A stretch of 64,000 nt of DNA from Blastococcus saxobsidens (GCF_002938435.1 NZ_POQT01000019.1:18684-82683), one strand, 5' to 3'. Positions 25,397 through 35,813 are shown, counted from the first letter of the stretch. Numbers and translations: made by a program. The notes: generated by a model not told the origin, from the letters alone.

Positions 25397-25523
25397 CGTT
25401 CCTCCCCACCCCCGGTTGTGCGTGATGCAACCTTTTCCCCGCCGATATGGCCGGGTGTGTTGTGTGTCACCCGTCCGTGTCTCTAGCGTTCGGTCACCGA
25501 CCGATCCGCAGGGGAGTGACCAG

Positions 25524-26840
25524 GTGTCCGTCGACGCAGCAGCCACGCAGGGAACCGTTCCGCTTCCGCGGCGTGCCGGGGCCGAGGACCTCGGCATCGA
25601 CCTCTCCGACCGCGACTTCTGGCTCCTCCCGCCGGCCGAGCGGCACGCCGTCTTCGACCGGCTGCGCGAGGTGCGCCCGTTCGCCTTCTTCGCCGAGCCG
25701 GAGATCCCGAACCTGGAGAGCGGTCCCGGCTACCACGCGGTCACCCGGTACGCCGACCTGGAGGCGATCAGCTGCCAGCCGGCCGTCTTCTGCTCCGGCA
25801 AGGGGGCGGTTTCCATCCAGGACATCCCGGCCGACCTGAACGACTTCTACGGGTCGCTGATCAGCATGGACGACCCCCGGCACGCCCGGATCCGGCGGAT
25901 CGTCTCCAAGACGTTCTCGCCGCGGATGCTCGAGCGGGTCGTCGGCTCGGTGGAGAGCATCGTCGACGAGGTGCTCGCCGAGGCGCGGTGGAAGGCGGCG
26001 GCAGGGGACGGCACCATCGACGTCGTCGCCGACCTGGCCGCGCCGATCCCGCTGCGGGTCATCTGCGACATGATGGGCATCCCCGCCGAGGATCGGGCGA
26101 TGGTCCTGGCGAAGTCGAACGTGATCCTCTCCGGCGGTGACCCGGAGCTCGTCGAGGACGCGGACGACCCGCTGACCGGCCTGCTGATGGCCGGCATCGA
26201 GCTGGCCGGGCTGATGGAGCGCCTGGCCGCCGAGCGCGTGGGAAACCCGCGCGACGACCTCACCACCGCGCTGGTCACCACCGAGGTGGACGGCGAGCGG
26301 CTCAGCCACCAGGAGATCGCGTCCTTCTTCATCCTGCTGCTGGTGGCCGGCAACGAGACCACGCGCAACGCCATCTCCCAGGGACTGCTGGCGCTGCAGG
26401 AGCACCCGGAGCAGCGGGCCCGCTGGGTCGCCGAGCCCGAGCTGACCCGCACCGCGGTGGAGGAGATCGTCCGCTGGACCAGCCCGATCACCTGGATGCG
26501 CCGGACCGCCACGCAGGACGGCGAGCTGAACGGCTACCGCTTCGCCGCCGGTGACAAGTTCCTGCTCTTCTACGCCGCGGCCAACCGGGACCCCGCGGTC
26601 TTCGCCGAGCCGCACCGCTTCGACCTGGCACGGGACCCGAACCCGCACGTCGGTTTCGGGTCGAAGGGGCCGCACTTCTGCCTGGGTGCCCACCTGGCCC
26701 GCCGGGAGCTCGCGGTCACCTTCCGCAAGGTGTTCGAGCAGCTGCCCGACCTGGAGATCACCGGTCCGCCGGCGCGGCTGCGGTCCTCCTTCGTCAACGG
26801 CCTCAAGCGCCTGCCCGCCCGACTGGGAGGCGACGCATGA
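25524..26840 (+). CDS. Cytochrome P450, CYP125/CYP142-like
   Basis: A 438-residue P450 lacking an N-terminal anchor, so soluble. The I-helix motif is AGNETTRN, ExxR is EEIVRW, and the heme loop is FGSKGPHFCLGAHLARREL with the Cys ligand. The sequence style (AFFAEPEIPNLESGPGYHAV, SLISMDDPRHARIRRIVSKT) resembles actinobacterial steroid/terpenoid hydroxylases. The GTG at 25524 follows GGGGAGTG. It overlaps by four bases with a ferredoxin gene that probably supplies electrons. The substrate is not determined. Confidence 0.9.
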   Translation: MSVDAAATQGTVPLPRRAGAEDLGIDLSDRDFWLLPPAERHAVFDRLREVRPFAFFAEPEIPNLESGPGYHAVTRYADLEAISCQPAVFCSGKGAVSIQDIPADLNDFYGSLISMDDPRHARIRRIVSKTFSPRMLERVVGSVESIVDEVLAEARWKAAAGDGTIDVVADLAAPIPLRVICDMMGIPAEDRAMVLAKSNVILSGGDPELVEDADDPLTGLLMAGIELAGLMERLAAERVGNPRDDLTTALVTTEVDGERLSHQEIASFFILLLVAGNETTRNAISQGLLALQEHPEQRARWVAEPELTRTAVEEIVRWTSPITWMRRTATQDGELNGYRFAAGDKFLLFYAAANRDPAVFAEPHRFDLARDPNPHVGFGSKGPHFCLGAHLARRELAVTFRKVFEQLPDLEITGPPARLRSSFVNGLKRLPARLGGDA

Positions 26841-27055
26841 CGCGGATCGTGCTCGACGGCGAGCGGTGCGTCGGCTCGGGGGCGTGCGAGGCGCTGGCGC
26901 CCGACTTCTTCGAGGTGGGCGACGACGGCGTCGTGGCGGTGCTGCGGCCGGAACCGGAGGCCGGTGACCTGCCCGACGTCGAGGCGGCCGTGCAGCAGTG
27001 CCCGACGAGGGCACTGGCGCTGGTGTCGGAACAGCCGGCCGGGGCCGCCGGTTGA
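26837..27055 (+). CDS. [3Fe-4S]-type ferredoxin
   Basis: A 72-residue ferredoxin with the cluster cysteines in RCVGSGACEALAP and a distal QQCPTRAL. The non-Cys residue in the first motif points to a 3Fe-4S cluster, as in P450 partner ferredoxins. It is translationally coupled to the P450 (ATGA overlap). A ferredoxin reductase is not encoded nearby. Confidence 0.9.
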   Translation: MTRIVLDGERCVGSGACEALAPDFFEVGDDGVVAVLRPEPEAGDLPDVEAAVQQCPTRALALVSEQPAGAAG

Positions 27056-27063
27056 CTCCCGGC

Positions 27064-27354
27064 ATGGAGACCACCGTCATCGACGTCCCCGAGTCCGAGC
27101 GGTTCGAGATCCGGGACGGCGACCGCGTCCTGGGTCTGGCCGCCTACCAGCGGCGGGGTGACACCTTCGTCTTCCACCACACCGAGGTCGACCCGGACGC
27201 CGGGCAGTCCGGGCTCGGCAGCACGCTGGTGCGCGCCGCGCTGGACGAGGTGCGCTCCCGCGGCGGCTCCGTGGTGGCGAGCTGCTCGTTCGTGGCCGGC
27301 TGGATCGAGCGGCACCCCGACTACTCCGACCTCGTCGCCGACCGCGACGTCTGA
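27064..27354 (+). CDS. Small GNAT-like acetyltransferase (YidJ/NATD1 type)
   Basis: A 96-residue minimal GNAT fold protein with FVFHHTEVDPDAGQSGLGST (CoA loop) and VVASCSFVAGWIERHPDYSD, characteristic of the single-domain GTL/NATD1 group. The ATG at 27064 lies eight bases after the ferredoxin stop, suggesting cotranscription. The substrate is unknown. Confidence 0.82.
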   Translation: METTVIDVPESERFEIRDGDRVLGLAAYQRRGDTFVFHHTEVDPDAGQSGLGSTLVRAALDEVRSRGGSVVASCSFVAGWIERHPDYSDLVADRDV

Positions 27355-27374
27355 CCGGGAGCACTCCGCCGTAG

Positions 27375-27401
27375 GCGGGACGTCCCTCGGACGTCCCGCT
27401 T
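27375..27401. terminator. Bidirectional terminator
   Basis: GCGGGACGTCC (27375-27385) and GGACGTCCCGC (27389-27399) form a perfect 11-bp stem with a 3-nt loop and TT after it, between the convergent GNAT-like and VOC genes. Confidence 0.75.
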
Positions 27402-27408
27402 CCGGCGT

Positions 27409-27918
27409 CTAGAGGACCTGGTGGCCGTACATCTCGCCGAGCGGGTCGGCGATGAGCTCGATCCGGGCGCCGTCGGGGTCGCGGAAGTACACCGAGACGC
27501 CGCTGTGGACCTCGTGCGCGACCCCGGCCTCGGTGAGCCGCTGCACGAGCTCCTCCCAGCGCTGCGGGTCGACGCTGATGGCCATGTGGTGCAGGCCGCC
27601 GAGCACCTCGGCGTACGGCCCGACGTCCAGGCCGGGGAAGTCGAAGAAGGCCAGCAGGTTGCCGTGGCCGATGTCGAAGAAGAAGTGCGAGGAGCCCGGG
27701 TAGTCGCGGTTCTCGATCAGCTCGGTCAGGGGGAAGCCGAGGACGTCCTGGTAGAAGCGGACGGTCCGCTCGACGTCCTGGCTGATCAGCGCGGTGTGGT
27801 GCAGCCCCCGGGCGGTGGAGGCGGGGCGCTCGCCCGCCGGCCTGAGGTAGGCGTCGCGGATCCGGCCGCGCTCGGCCTCGAGGGCGGCCAGGTCACGGGT
27901 GCTCTCGGTGGTGCTCAT
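27409..27918 (-). CDS. VOC superfamily (glyoxalase/dioxygenase-like) protein
   Basis: A 169-residue single VOC protein. Metal ligands are likely the His in GLHHTALIS, the His in GLHHMAISV and the Glu in DGARIELIAD. The N-terminal 40 residues are an extra helical tail. Substrate and reaction (lyase, dioxygenase or resistance) cannot be deduced. Confidence 0.8.
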   Translation of the reverse strand: MSTTESTRDLAALEAERGRIRDAYLRPAGERPASTARGLHHTALISQDVERTVRFYQDVLGFPLTELIENRDYPGSSHFFFDIGHGNLLAFFDFPGLDVGPYAEVLGGLHHMAISVDPQRWEELVQRLTEAGVAHEVHSGVSVYFRDPDGARIELIADPLGEMYGHQVL

Positions 27919-27997
27919 GGTGGTCTCCTCGCTGGGCGGTCACGGGCCACAACCGGCGTGCGGGCGATCTCGTTCCCCTGCCCCGTACCGTGCTCGC

Positions 27998-28306
27998 GTG
28001 ATCCTCGAACACGCCCTGCTCACCGTGCGGCCCGGGGAGCAGGCGGCCTTCGAGGCGGCGTTCACCGAGGCCCGGCGGTTCATCGCCACCAGTCCCGGCT
28101 TCCGCCGGCTCACCCTGTCCCGCTGCCTCGAGCGGGACACGGGCTACCTGCTGCTGGTCGAGTGGGACCGGCTGGAGGACCACACGGAGGGCTTCCGCGG
28201 CTCTGCCGCCTACCAGCAGTGGCGGGCGCTATTGCACTCCTTCTACGACCCGTTCCCGGTGGTCGAGCACTTCACGACGGTGCTGACGGCGGACCCGGCC
28301 GCCTGA
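27998..28306 (+). CDS. Antibiotic biosynthesis monooxygenase (ABM) domain protein
   Basis: A 102-residue dimeric ferredoxin-like ABM domain: EHALLTVRPGEQAAFEAAFT, SPGFRRLTLSRC, YLLLVEWDRLEDHTEGF. Such proteins act on quinones or heme or have unknown roles. GTG 27998. The 3' end overlaps the convergent XRE gene by 64 bp. Confidence 0.8.
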   Translation: MILEHALLTVRPGEQAAFEAAFTEARRFIATSPGFRRLTLSRCLERDTGYLLLVEWDRLEDHTEGFRGSAAYQQWRALLHSFYDPFPVVEHFTTVLTADPAA

Positions 28307-28617
28307 CCCAGGCGGTGAGCGCCGGCCCGGTCGGCGAGCCCGCCGAGCTGCTCGGCCAGCTCGTCGAGGGGCAGGCCGAGGGCGTGCGCGAGCGCGGCCA
28401 AGGTGAAGAACGTGGGCGTCGGCACCCGCCCTGACTCGATCGTGCGCAGCACCTCGAGGCCCACGCCGGAGGTGGCCGCCACCTCCGCGGGGGACCGGTC
28501 GCCCCGGACCTGCCGCAGCAGGGCGCCTAGGCTCTTTTCCCGGCCCGTCCGGAGGCTCGCCCCGAGCGTGCGGGGGGTGAGGAGGACGTGGTCCTTCCCA
28601 TACCGGGACAGCAACAC
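28243..28617 (-). CDS. XRE-family helix-turn-helix protein, start uncertain
   Basis: About 124 residues. The HTH core is LGALLRQVRGDRSPAEVAAT...IESGRVPTPTFFTLAALAHA, an XRE/Cro fold. The 28 residues before it (GTG 28617) are encoded by dispersed repeat copy 5, so the native N-terminus may have been displaced. No good start exists between the repeat and the HTH. The gene is divergent from map with only 21 bp between the starts, and it overlaps the ABM gene 3' end. It may be a damaged regulator. Confidence 0.5.
   Translation of the reverse strand: MLLSRYGKDHVLLTPRTLGASLRTGREKSLGALLRQVRGDRSPAEVAATSGVGLEVLRTIESGRVPTPTFFTLAALAHALGLPLDELAEQLGGLADRAGAHRLGQAAGSAVSTVVKCSTTGNGS
28542..28598 (-). repeat. 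Dispersed hairpin element, copy 5, at the XRE 5' end
   Basis: A degenerate member (GGCCCGTCC at 28542-28550, core CCCGAGCGTGCGGGGGGTGA, GGACGTGGTCC at 28584-28594). The arms no longer pair perfectly. It lies in the 5' region of the XRE gene, not after a stop. Confidence 0.55.
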
Positions 28618-28638
28618 CGGAAGCTGCGAGGAGACACC

Positions 28639-29409
28639 GTGATCGAGCTGCGCACCCCCGGCGAACTGGATGCGATGCGGGCCGCCGGCGCGGTCGTCGC
28701 CGACATGCACGCCGCGGTGCGGGCCGCGGCGGCGCCCGGGGTCCGGCTGACCCAGCTCGACTCCATCGCCCGCGACGTCCTGGCCGACGCCGGTGCTACG
28801 TCGCCGTTCCTCGGGTACGCGCCGCTGCCGACGACCCCGCCGTTCCCCGGTGTGCTGTGCCTGTCGGTCAACGACGTCGCCCTGCACGGCATCCCGACGC
28901 CGGAGGAGCTCGAGGACGGCGACCTGCTCAGCGTGGACGCCGGCGCGGTGCTCGACGGCTGGGTCGGCGACGCCGCGATGACCTATCCGATCGGCACCCC
29001 GCGGCCCGAGGACCTCCGGCTCGTGGCCACCACCGAGCGGGCGCTGGAGGCGGGCATCGCCGCGGCCGTCGTCGGCAACCGGGTCGGCGACATCTCCGCC
29101 GCGATCGGGACCGTCGGCCGGGCCGGCGGGTGCGGCATCAACACCGACCAGGGCGGGCACGGGGTGGGTCGCACCATGCACGAGGCGCCGAGCGTGCCCA
29201 ACGAGGGCCGTCCGGGCCGCGGGGTGCCGCTGCGTCCCGGCCTGGTCATCGCCATCGAGCCGTGGTTCCTGGCCGGGGGCAGCGACGACTACACCGTCGA
29301 CGCCGACGGCTGGACGCTGCGCAGCGCCGACGGCAGCCGGGCCGCGCACGTCGAGCACACGGTCGCCGTCACCGAGGACGGCCCGAGGATCCTCACCGCC
29401 CCTCGCTGA
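28639..29409 (+). CDS. map: Methionine aminopeptidase type I
   Basis: A 256-residue MetAP that removes initiator methionine. Metal ligands are visible as Asp in LLSVDAGAVL, Asp in GWVGDAAMTY, His in GGHGVGRTMHEAP, Glu in AIEPWF and Glu in AHVEHTVAV. No N-terminal SH3-binding extension is present. The GTG at 28639 follows GCGAGGAG. It is a stand-alone gene, probably one of two MetAPs in the genome. Confidence 0.93.
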   Translation: MIELRTPGELDAMRAAGAVVADMHAAVRAAAAPGVRLTQLDSIARDVLADAGATSPFLGYAPLPTTPPFPGVLCLSVNDVALHGIPTPEELEDGDLLSVDAGAVLDGWVGDAAMTYPIGTPRPEDLRLVATTERALEAGIAAAVVGNRVGDISAAIGTVGRAGGCGINTDQGGHGVGRTMHEAPSVPNEGRPGRGVPLRPGLVIAIEPWFLAGGSDDYTVDADGWTLRSADGSRAAHVEHTVAVTEDGPRILTAPR

Positions 29410-29415
29410 CGCCGA

Positions 29416-29958
29416 TCAGAGCGGACGGGCCATCTCGATCTCCGGGCCGATGCTGCCGGTGAAGCGGTCACCCGTGTCCCGGAACCCGGCCTTCTCGTAG
29501 AAGCGCTGGGCGCAGGTGTTGTCCGCATGCACGTAGAGCCGCACGCGGGGTAGCCCCAGGCCGCGCAGCCAGTCGGTGACCGCCTCGAACAGGAGGTCCA
29601 TCACGCCCCGGCCGCGGTGGTCGGGGTGCAGGTAGACCCCGGCGACGTGCCCACCGGGCTCCTCGACGACCGAGCCCTGGAAGTCCACGGCACCGGCCTT
29701 CTCGACCAGCCCGACGGCGGTGCCGACCCAGGTGCCGTCGCCGGTGATCGCGACGAACTGGCGGGCGTCCGCGTCCGGGCCGGCGTCGACCGACGACCCG
29801 CGGGCCCGCTCCTGCCAGAACTCGTCCAGGCGGCCGGCGGCCTGCGCGTACGTCTCCAGGAAGGCCTGCGGCGCGGCCTCGTCCGACAGCGCCTCCAGTC
29901 GCAGCGTCCTGATCTGCTGCCACTCGTGCGCCCGCACGGGCCGGACGGTGTGCTCCAC
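29416..29958 (-). CDS. GNAT family N-acetyltransferase
   Basis: A 180-residue GNAT with the CoA motif VYLHPDHRGRGVMDLLFEAV and the C-terminal ADNTCAQRFYEKAGFRDTG. The GTG at 29958 lies five bases after the metB stop, so it is the third gene of the cbs-metB operon. An amine or amino-acid substrate related to sulfur amino acids is possible but unproven. Confidence 0.82.
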   Translation of the reverse strand: MEHTVRPVRAHEWQQIRTLRLEALSDEAAPQAFLETYAQAAGRLDEFWQERARGSSVDAGPDADARQFVAITGDGTWVGTAVGLVEKAGAVDFQGSVVEEPGGHVAGVYLHPDHRGRGVMDLLFEAVTDWLRGLGLPRVRLYVHADNTCAQRFYEKAGFRDTGDRFTGSIGPEIEMARPL

Positions 29959-29963
29959 CGGCG

Positions 29964-31096
29964 TCAGCCCATCGCCTGCTCGAGGTCGGCGAGCAGGTCG
30001 TCGACGTCCTCGATGCCGACCGACAGCCGGACGAGGTCGGCCGGCACCTCGAGCGGCGAACCGGCGGCGCTGGCGTGGGTCATCCGCCCCGGGTGCTCGA
30101 TCAGCGACTCCACCCCGCCGAGGGACTCGGCGAGGGTGAACAGCTGCGTCCGCTCGCACACCGTCAGCGCCGCGTCCTCGCCGTCCCGCAGCCGGAAGGA
30201 GATCATGCCGCCGAAGCCGGACATCTGGCGCGCGGCGGTCTCGTGGCCGGGGTGGTCGGGCAGCCCCGGGTAGAGGACGGAAGCGACGTCGGACCGGGCG
30301 GAGAGGAACTCCGCGACCCGGGCGGCGTTGGCGCAGTGCCGGTCCATCCGGACGCCGAGCGTCTTGAGGCTGCGCAGCACCATCCACGCGTCGAACGGGC
30401 TCGCGACCGCGCCCATCGCGTTGTGGTTGTACGCCAGCTGCTCGCCGAGCGTCGCGTCCCGGGTGACGAGTGCCCCGCCGACGACGTCGGAGTGCCCGCC
30501 GAGGTACTTCGTCGTCGAGTGCACGACGACGTCGGCGCCGAGCGTGAGCGGCCGCTGCAGGTAGGGCGAGGCGAAGGTGTTGTCCACGACGAGCAGGGCG
30601 CCGGCCTCGTGCGCGATCGCCGCGGTGCGCTCGATGTCGGTGATGTTCAGCAGCGGGTTGCTGGGCGTCTCGCACCAGACCACGCGCGTCGTGGGCCGGA
30701 TCGCGGCGCGCAGCGCGTCGGGGTCGTCCAGGGCGACCGGGGTGTGCTCAAGCCCCCACTCCGACAGCACGCGGGAGATCAGCCGGAACGTGCCGCCGTA
30801 CGCGTCGCCACCCAGGACGACGTGGTCGCCGGAGCGGCAGGCGGTGCGCAGCAGGGTGTCCTCCGCGGCGAGCCCGGAGGCGAACGCCAGGGCCGTCGTC
30901 CCCTCCTCGAGCGCGGCCAGCGCGGCGTGCAGCGTGTCCCGCGTCGGGTTGCCGCTGCGGCTGTACTCGTAGCCGCCGCGCAGCCCGCCGACGCCGTCCT
31001 GCTTGTAGGTGGTCGTCAGGTGCATCGGGGGGATGACCGCGCCGGTAGCCGGGTCCGGGTCCTGCCCGGCGTGGATGGCGCGGGTGTTGAAGCCGG

Positions 31097-31100
<4 letters not shown>
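29964..31100 (-). CDS. metB: Cystathionine gamma-synthase/lyase
   Basis: A 378-residue Cys/Met-metabolism PLP enzyme. The PLP Lys is in [15 protein letters not shown] (about 200), the Asp in [14 protein letters not shown], and the signature [12 protein letters not shown] is present. It either makes cystathionine from an O-acylhomoserine and Cys or cleaves it; pairing with cbs favours reverse transsulfuration. It overlaps cbs by four bases. Confidence 0.92.
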
Positions 31101-32488
<1,388 letters not shown>

Positions 32489-32611
32489 GGTGACGTCCTC
32501 CTCAGACGGCCGGGCGTGCGCCCGGTCCGCATCCGACCATCCCACCAGACGGGCGTCCGGGCACCGCGTCGCCGGTGGCGGGCCGGACGCACCCGGGACG
32601 AGGATGCGGGC

Positions 32612-33641
32612 ATGACCTCGTCCGCATCCGTCGGCACCCGGACCCTCGGCGGCCTGACCGTCTCCACCCTGGGCCTGGGCTGCATGGGCATGAGCCAGAT
32701 GTACGGCGCCGCCGACCGGTCGGAGTCGATCGCCACCGGCCACCGGGCCCTCGACCTCGGCGTCACGTTCCTCGACACCTCCGACGTCTACGGCTCCGGC
32801 CACAACGAGGAGCTCGTCGGCGAGGCCATCGCCGGGCGCCGGGACGAGGTGCAGCTGGCCACCAAGTTCTCGCTGTCGCGGACCGCGGACCGCGGACGGC
32901 GGCATGCGGATCGACGGCCGGCCGGAGAACGTCCGCGCCTGCGCCGAGGCGAGCCTGCGCCGGTTGGGGGTCGACGTGATCGACCTCTACTACCAGCACC
33001 GGGTCGACCCGCAGGTGCCGATCGAGGACACGGTCGGCGCGATGGCCGAGCTGGTCGACCAGGGGAAGGTGCGGTACCTCGGGCTGTCCGAGGCGTCGGC
33101 CGCGTCCGTCCGCCGCGCGGTGGCCGTGCACCCGATCGCGGCGCTGCAGAGCGAGTGGTCGCTGTGGACCCGCGACCTGGAGGTGGCCGGGGCGGGCGGG
33201 GACACGGTGGTCGGCGTCGCCCGGCAGCACGGCATCGGGATCGTGCCGTTCAGCCCCCTGGGCCGGGGTTTCCTCACGGGCGCGATCAGCAGTCCCGACG
33301 ACTTCGACGCCGACGACTGGCGGCGCGGCCACCCGCGCTTCACCGGCGAGGCGTTCGACGCGAACCTGCGGCTGGTGGACGTCGTCCGCGAGCTGGCGAC
33401 GGCGAAGGGCGTGGCGCCAGGGCAGCTGGCCCTGGCCTGGGTGCTGGCCCAGGGCGACGACGTCGTCCCCATCCCCGGGACCAAGCGGCGCGGCTACCTG
33501 GAGGAGAACGTCGGCGCCGTCGACGTGGACCTCACGGCGGAGGACCTGGCTCGGCTGGACGCCATCGCCCCGCCCGGGGTCGCCGCGGGCAGCCGGTACG
33601 TCGACGCCGGCTACTCCTACGGCGACAGCCCGGAGCGCTGA
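32612..33641 (+). pseudogene. Aldo/keto reductase, frameshifted by a 7-bp duplication
   Basis: The frame from ATG 32612 encodes the AKR N-terminus ([18 protein letters not shown], catalytic region [16 protein letters not shown], then [11 protein letters not shown]), then runs out of frame. The rest ([20 protein letters not shown] to the C-terminus [10 protein letters not shown]) continues in another frame from about 32897. At 32881-32894 the heptamer GACCGCG is exactly duplicated. Deleting one unit restores [11 protein letters not shown] as one 340-residue AKR. It is either a true recent pseudogene, a phase-variable gene or an assembly error. Confidence 0.88.
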
Positions 33642-33649
33642 CCGGCGCC

Positions 33650-33750
33650 GTGGGCGAGGTGTTCCTCGGCGCCGATCTCGGGACCAGCGGGCTCGAGCTC
33701 GTCGCGCTCGACGACGGCGGTGCGGTGGTGGCCGAGGCGGAGGTTGATGT
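33650..33750 (+). pseudogene. 5' remnant of an FGGY carbohydrate kinase
   Basis: From GTG 33650 the frame reads [20 protein letters not shown] then GAVVAEAEV, the typical N-terminal phosphate-1 strand of xylulokinase/glycerol kinase proteins. After about 33 residues the similarity stops ([20 protein letters not shown]), and the remaining 450 residues are absent, with a different small gene following at 33888. It appears to be a deletion relic. Confidence 0.6.
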
Positions 33751-33887
33751 GGTGCCCCGGCGGGGCGTCGGGCCGCTGGTCGAGCCGCGAGCCCGAGCTG
33801 CGGCATGGAACGCGGGCGGCGCGGGCACCGTTGACCGAGCAGCGGGGCCGATCACGGCCCCGGCGAGGAAGAGGGGGCGAGCTCACC

Positions 33888-34070
33888 ATGGCATCGCTGT
33901 TCAGCAAGGTCGTCCAGCTGGCCAACAGCCCCAAGGGCAAGCAGGCGATCGCACAGGCCACGGCCAAGGCGCAGGAGCTGGCCAAGGACCCGAAGACCCG
34001 GGCGAAGATCGAGGACGTCCGCCGTCGCGTCCAGGGCGGTCGCGGCCCGGGTCCCGGCTCCGGGCACTGA
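33888..34070 (+). CDS. Small basic conserved protein
   Basis: A 60-residue helical, Lys/Ala-rich protein ([20 protein letters not shown], then [19 protein letters not shown]) with a Gly/Pro tail. The ATG at 33888 has GGAAGAGGGGG upstream. Short proteins like this are common in actinobacteria; the function is unknown. Confidence 0.7.
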   Translation: MASLFSKVVQLANSPKGKQAIAQATAKAQELAKDPKTRAKIEDVRRRVQGGRGPGPGSGH

Positions 34071-34094
34071 CCGACCGGGGCCGGTCCGCCGCCG

Positions 34095-34907
34095 TCAGAC
34101 GGCGGTGGGCCGCCCCGCAGGCCGGAGCAGGCCGAGCGCGGCGTCGTGCAGCTTGCCGTTGGTGGCCAGCGCGCTGCCGCCGGCGGGACCGGGACTGCCG
34201 GTGACGTCGGTGAACCGGCCGCCGGCCTCGCGGACGATGACGTCGAGGGCGGCGAGGTCCCAGAGCGAGACCTCGGGCTCGCAGGCGACGTCCACGGCGC
34301 CCTCGGCCAGCAGCACGTAGCTCCAGAAGTCGCCGTAGGCGCGGGTGCGCCACACCGACCGGGTGAGGTCGAGGAACCCGTCGAGGAGGCCGCGCTCCTC
34401 CCAGCCGGACAGGCTGGAGTAGCTGAGGCTGGCGTCGTCGATCGCGCCGACCTCCGAGACGCGGCAGCGGGTGGCGGACTCCAGCCGCCGCCCGGTCCAG
34501 GCGCCGACGTCCTTGGCAGCCCACCAGCGCTTGTTGAGCGCCGGTGCCGAGACCAGCCCGACGACGGGCTCGTCGCCGTCGACCAGGGCGATCAGCGTGG
34601 CCCACACCGGGACGCCGCGGACGAAGTTCTTGGTGCCGTCGATCGGGTCGAGGATCCAGCGGCGGGAGCCGTGCCCGGTGGTGCCGAACTCCTCGCCCAT
34701 GACGGCGTCACGCGTGCGGGCCCGGCTGAGGGTGATCCGCAGCTGCTCCTCGACGGCCCGGTCCGCGTCGGTGACCGGGGTGAGGTCGGGCTTGGTCTCG
34801 ACGGTCAGGTCCTGCGCCTTGAACCGGTCCATGCTGATCGAGTCGGCCTGGTCGGCCAGCACGTGTGCCAGCCGCATGTCCTCTGAAAAGCCCCGACCCG
34901 ACGTCAT
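34095..34907 (-). CDS. hisN: Histidinol-phosphatase, inositol monophosphatase family
   Basis: A 270-residue IMPase-fold phosphatase with metal motifs [22 protein letters not shown] and [17 protein letters not shown]. The sequence style matches actinobacterial HisN, which dephosphorylates histidinol phosphate in histidine synthesis; inositol phosphatase activity is the alternative. ATG 34907 is preferred over GTG 34913. Confidence 0.85.
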   Translation of the reverse strand: MTSGRGFSEDMRLAHVLADQADSISMDRFKAQDLTVETKPDLTPVTDADRAVEEQLRITLSRARTRDAVMGEEFGTTGHGSRRWILDPIDGTKNFVRGVPVWATLIALVDGDEPVVGLVSAPALNKRWWAAKDVGAWTGRRLESATRCRVSEVGAIDDASLSYSSLSGWEERGLLDGFLDLTRSVWRTRAYGDFWSYVLLAEGAVDVACEPEVSLWDLAALDVIVREAGGRFTDVTGSPGPAGGSALATNGKLHDAALGLLRPAGRPTAV

Positions 34908-34929
34908 GGGCACCCAACCTAGCGGGCGG

Positions 34930-35112
34930 TCAGTCGAAGACCGCGGAACTGACCCCGCTCGGACCTTCGTACTCCCGGTCGGAGATCTTCCTCAGGGCCT
35001 CGAGGACCTCGCCGTCGCCGCCGTTCTGCTCGGCGTGCTGGACGATCTGGTCCTTCGACGCCGGGTAGTCCATGCCGGACAGTGCCTTCTGGATGTCGAT
35101 GGGGCTCACCAT
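34930..35112 (-). CDS. DUF2795 domain small protein
   Basis: A 60-residue protein (IDIQKALSGMDYPASKDQIV, then HAEQNGGDGEVLEALRKISD) matching the DUF2795 fold, a three-helix domain common in actinobacteria and resembling a small nucleic-acid or stress-related module. It lies upstream of hisN on the same strand with a 22-bp gap. Confidence 0.82.
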   Translation of the reverse strand: MVSPIDIQKALSGMDYPASKDQIVQHAEQNGGDGEVLEALRKISDREYEGPSGVSSAVFD

Positions 35113-35165
35113 GCGTCCGTCCCTACCCGGCGCCCGCCGGGGGATGCACGGATACCGTCGAGGGC

Positions 35166-35702
35166 GTGGACGCAGCGACGATCGTGGGGCTGCTCGCCGA
35201 CCCGGTGCGGCTGAAGGTGGTGGCGGCCCTGGCGCTCGGCGCCGGCACCATCGAGGAGGTGGCGCAGGCCTCGGGCATGGGTCTCAAGGACGTCGCCCTG
35301 GCCGCCCGGCGGCTGGCGCGGGCGGGGCTGGTGCACCGCGACGGGCACGTGCTCGCCCTGCACACCGACCGGTTCGGCGCAGCCGCCCGGGCCGCCGCCG
35401 AGGCCGCTCCGGCGCCGGAACCGCTGTCGGACGACCCGGCCCAGGACGCCGTCCTGTCGGCGTTCGTCCGCGACGGCCGGCTGGTGTCCGTACCCGCGCA
35501 GCGCAGCAAGCGGCTGGTGGTCCTCGACCACCTGGTGCGCGTGTTCGAGCCCGGCGTCCGGTACCCGGAGCGGGAGGTCAACGCGCTGCTCGCCGTCTGG
35601 CACCCGGACGTCGCCGCGCTGCGCCGCTACCTGGTCGACGAGGGGCTGCTCAGCCGCGACGCCGGCGTCTACTGGCGCAGCGGCGGTCACGTCGAGGTCT
35701 GA
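35166..35702 (+). CDS. ArsR-like winged helix plus DUF2087 protein
   Basis: A 178-residue protein. The N-terminal ArsR-type winged helix (ATIVGLLADPVRLKVVAALA...LVHRDGHVLALH, residues 3-65) lacks metal cysteines. The C-terminal DUF2087 domain (about 95-178) contains LDHLVRVFEPGVRYPEREVN and RRYLVDEGLLSR. It is probably a DNA-binding regulator. Two short hairpins (35710-35727 and 35749-35770) follow the stop. Confidence 0.82.
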   Translation: MDAATIVGLLADPVRLKVVAALALGAGTIEEVAQASGMGLKDVALAARRLARAGLVHRDGHVLALHTDRFGAAARAAAEAAPAPEPLSDDPAQDAVLSAFVRDGRLVSVPAQRSKRLVVLDHLVRVFEPGVRYPEREVNALLAVWHPDVAALRRYLVDEGLLSRDAGVYWRSGGHVEV

Positions 35703-35709
35703 GCCCCGC

Positions 35710-35776
35710 CGAGATCCCGCGATCTCGCCGCTTCAGCAGGGTCGATGCGTCGACATCACGGGATGTCGACAAGTCG
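35710..35776. promoter_or_regulatory. Two palindromes, one shared with 1051-1083
   Basis: CGAGATC-CCGC-GATCTCG (35710-35727) is followed by a perfect GTCGACATC-ACGG-GATGTCGAC (35749-35770) and then AAGTCG. The GTCGACATC and CGACAAGTCG words recur upstream of the hydrolase gene. They could be an operator for the downstream gene at 35814 or a terminator for the DUF2087 gene. Confidence 0.4.
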
Positions 35777-35813
35777 TTCGACGGGGGCGCGGGCCGGGCC
35801 GGAGACTCTCCGG

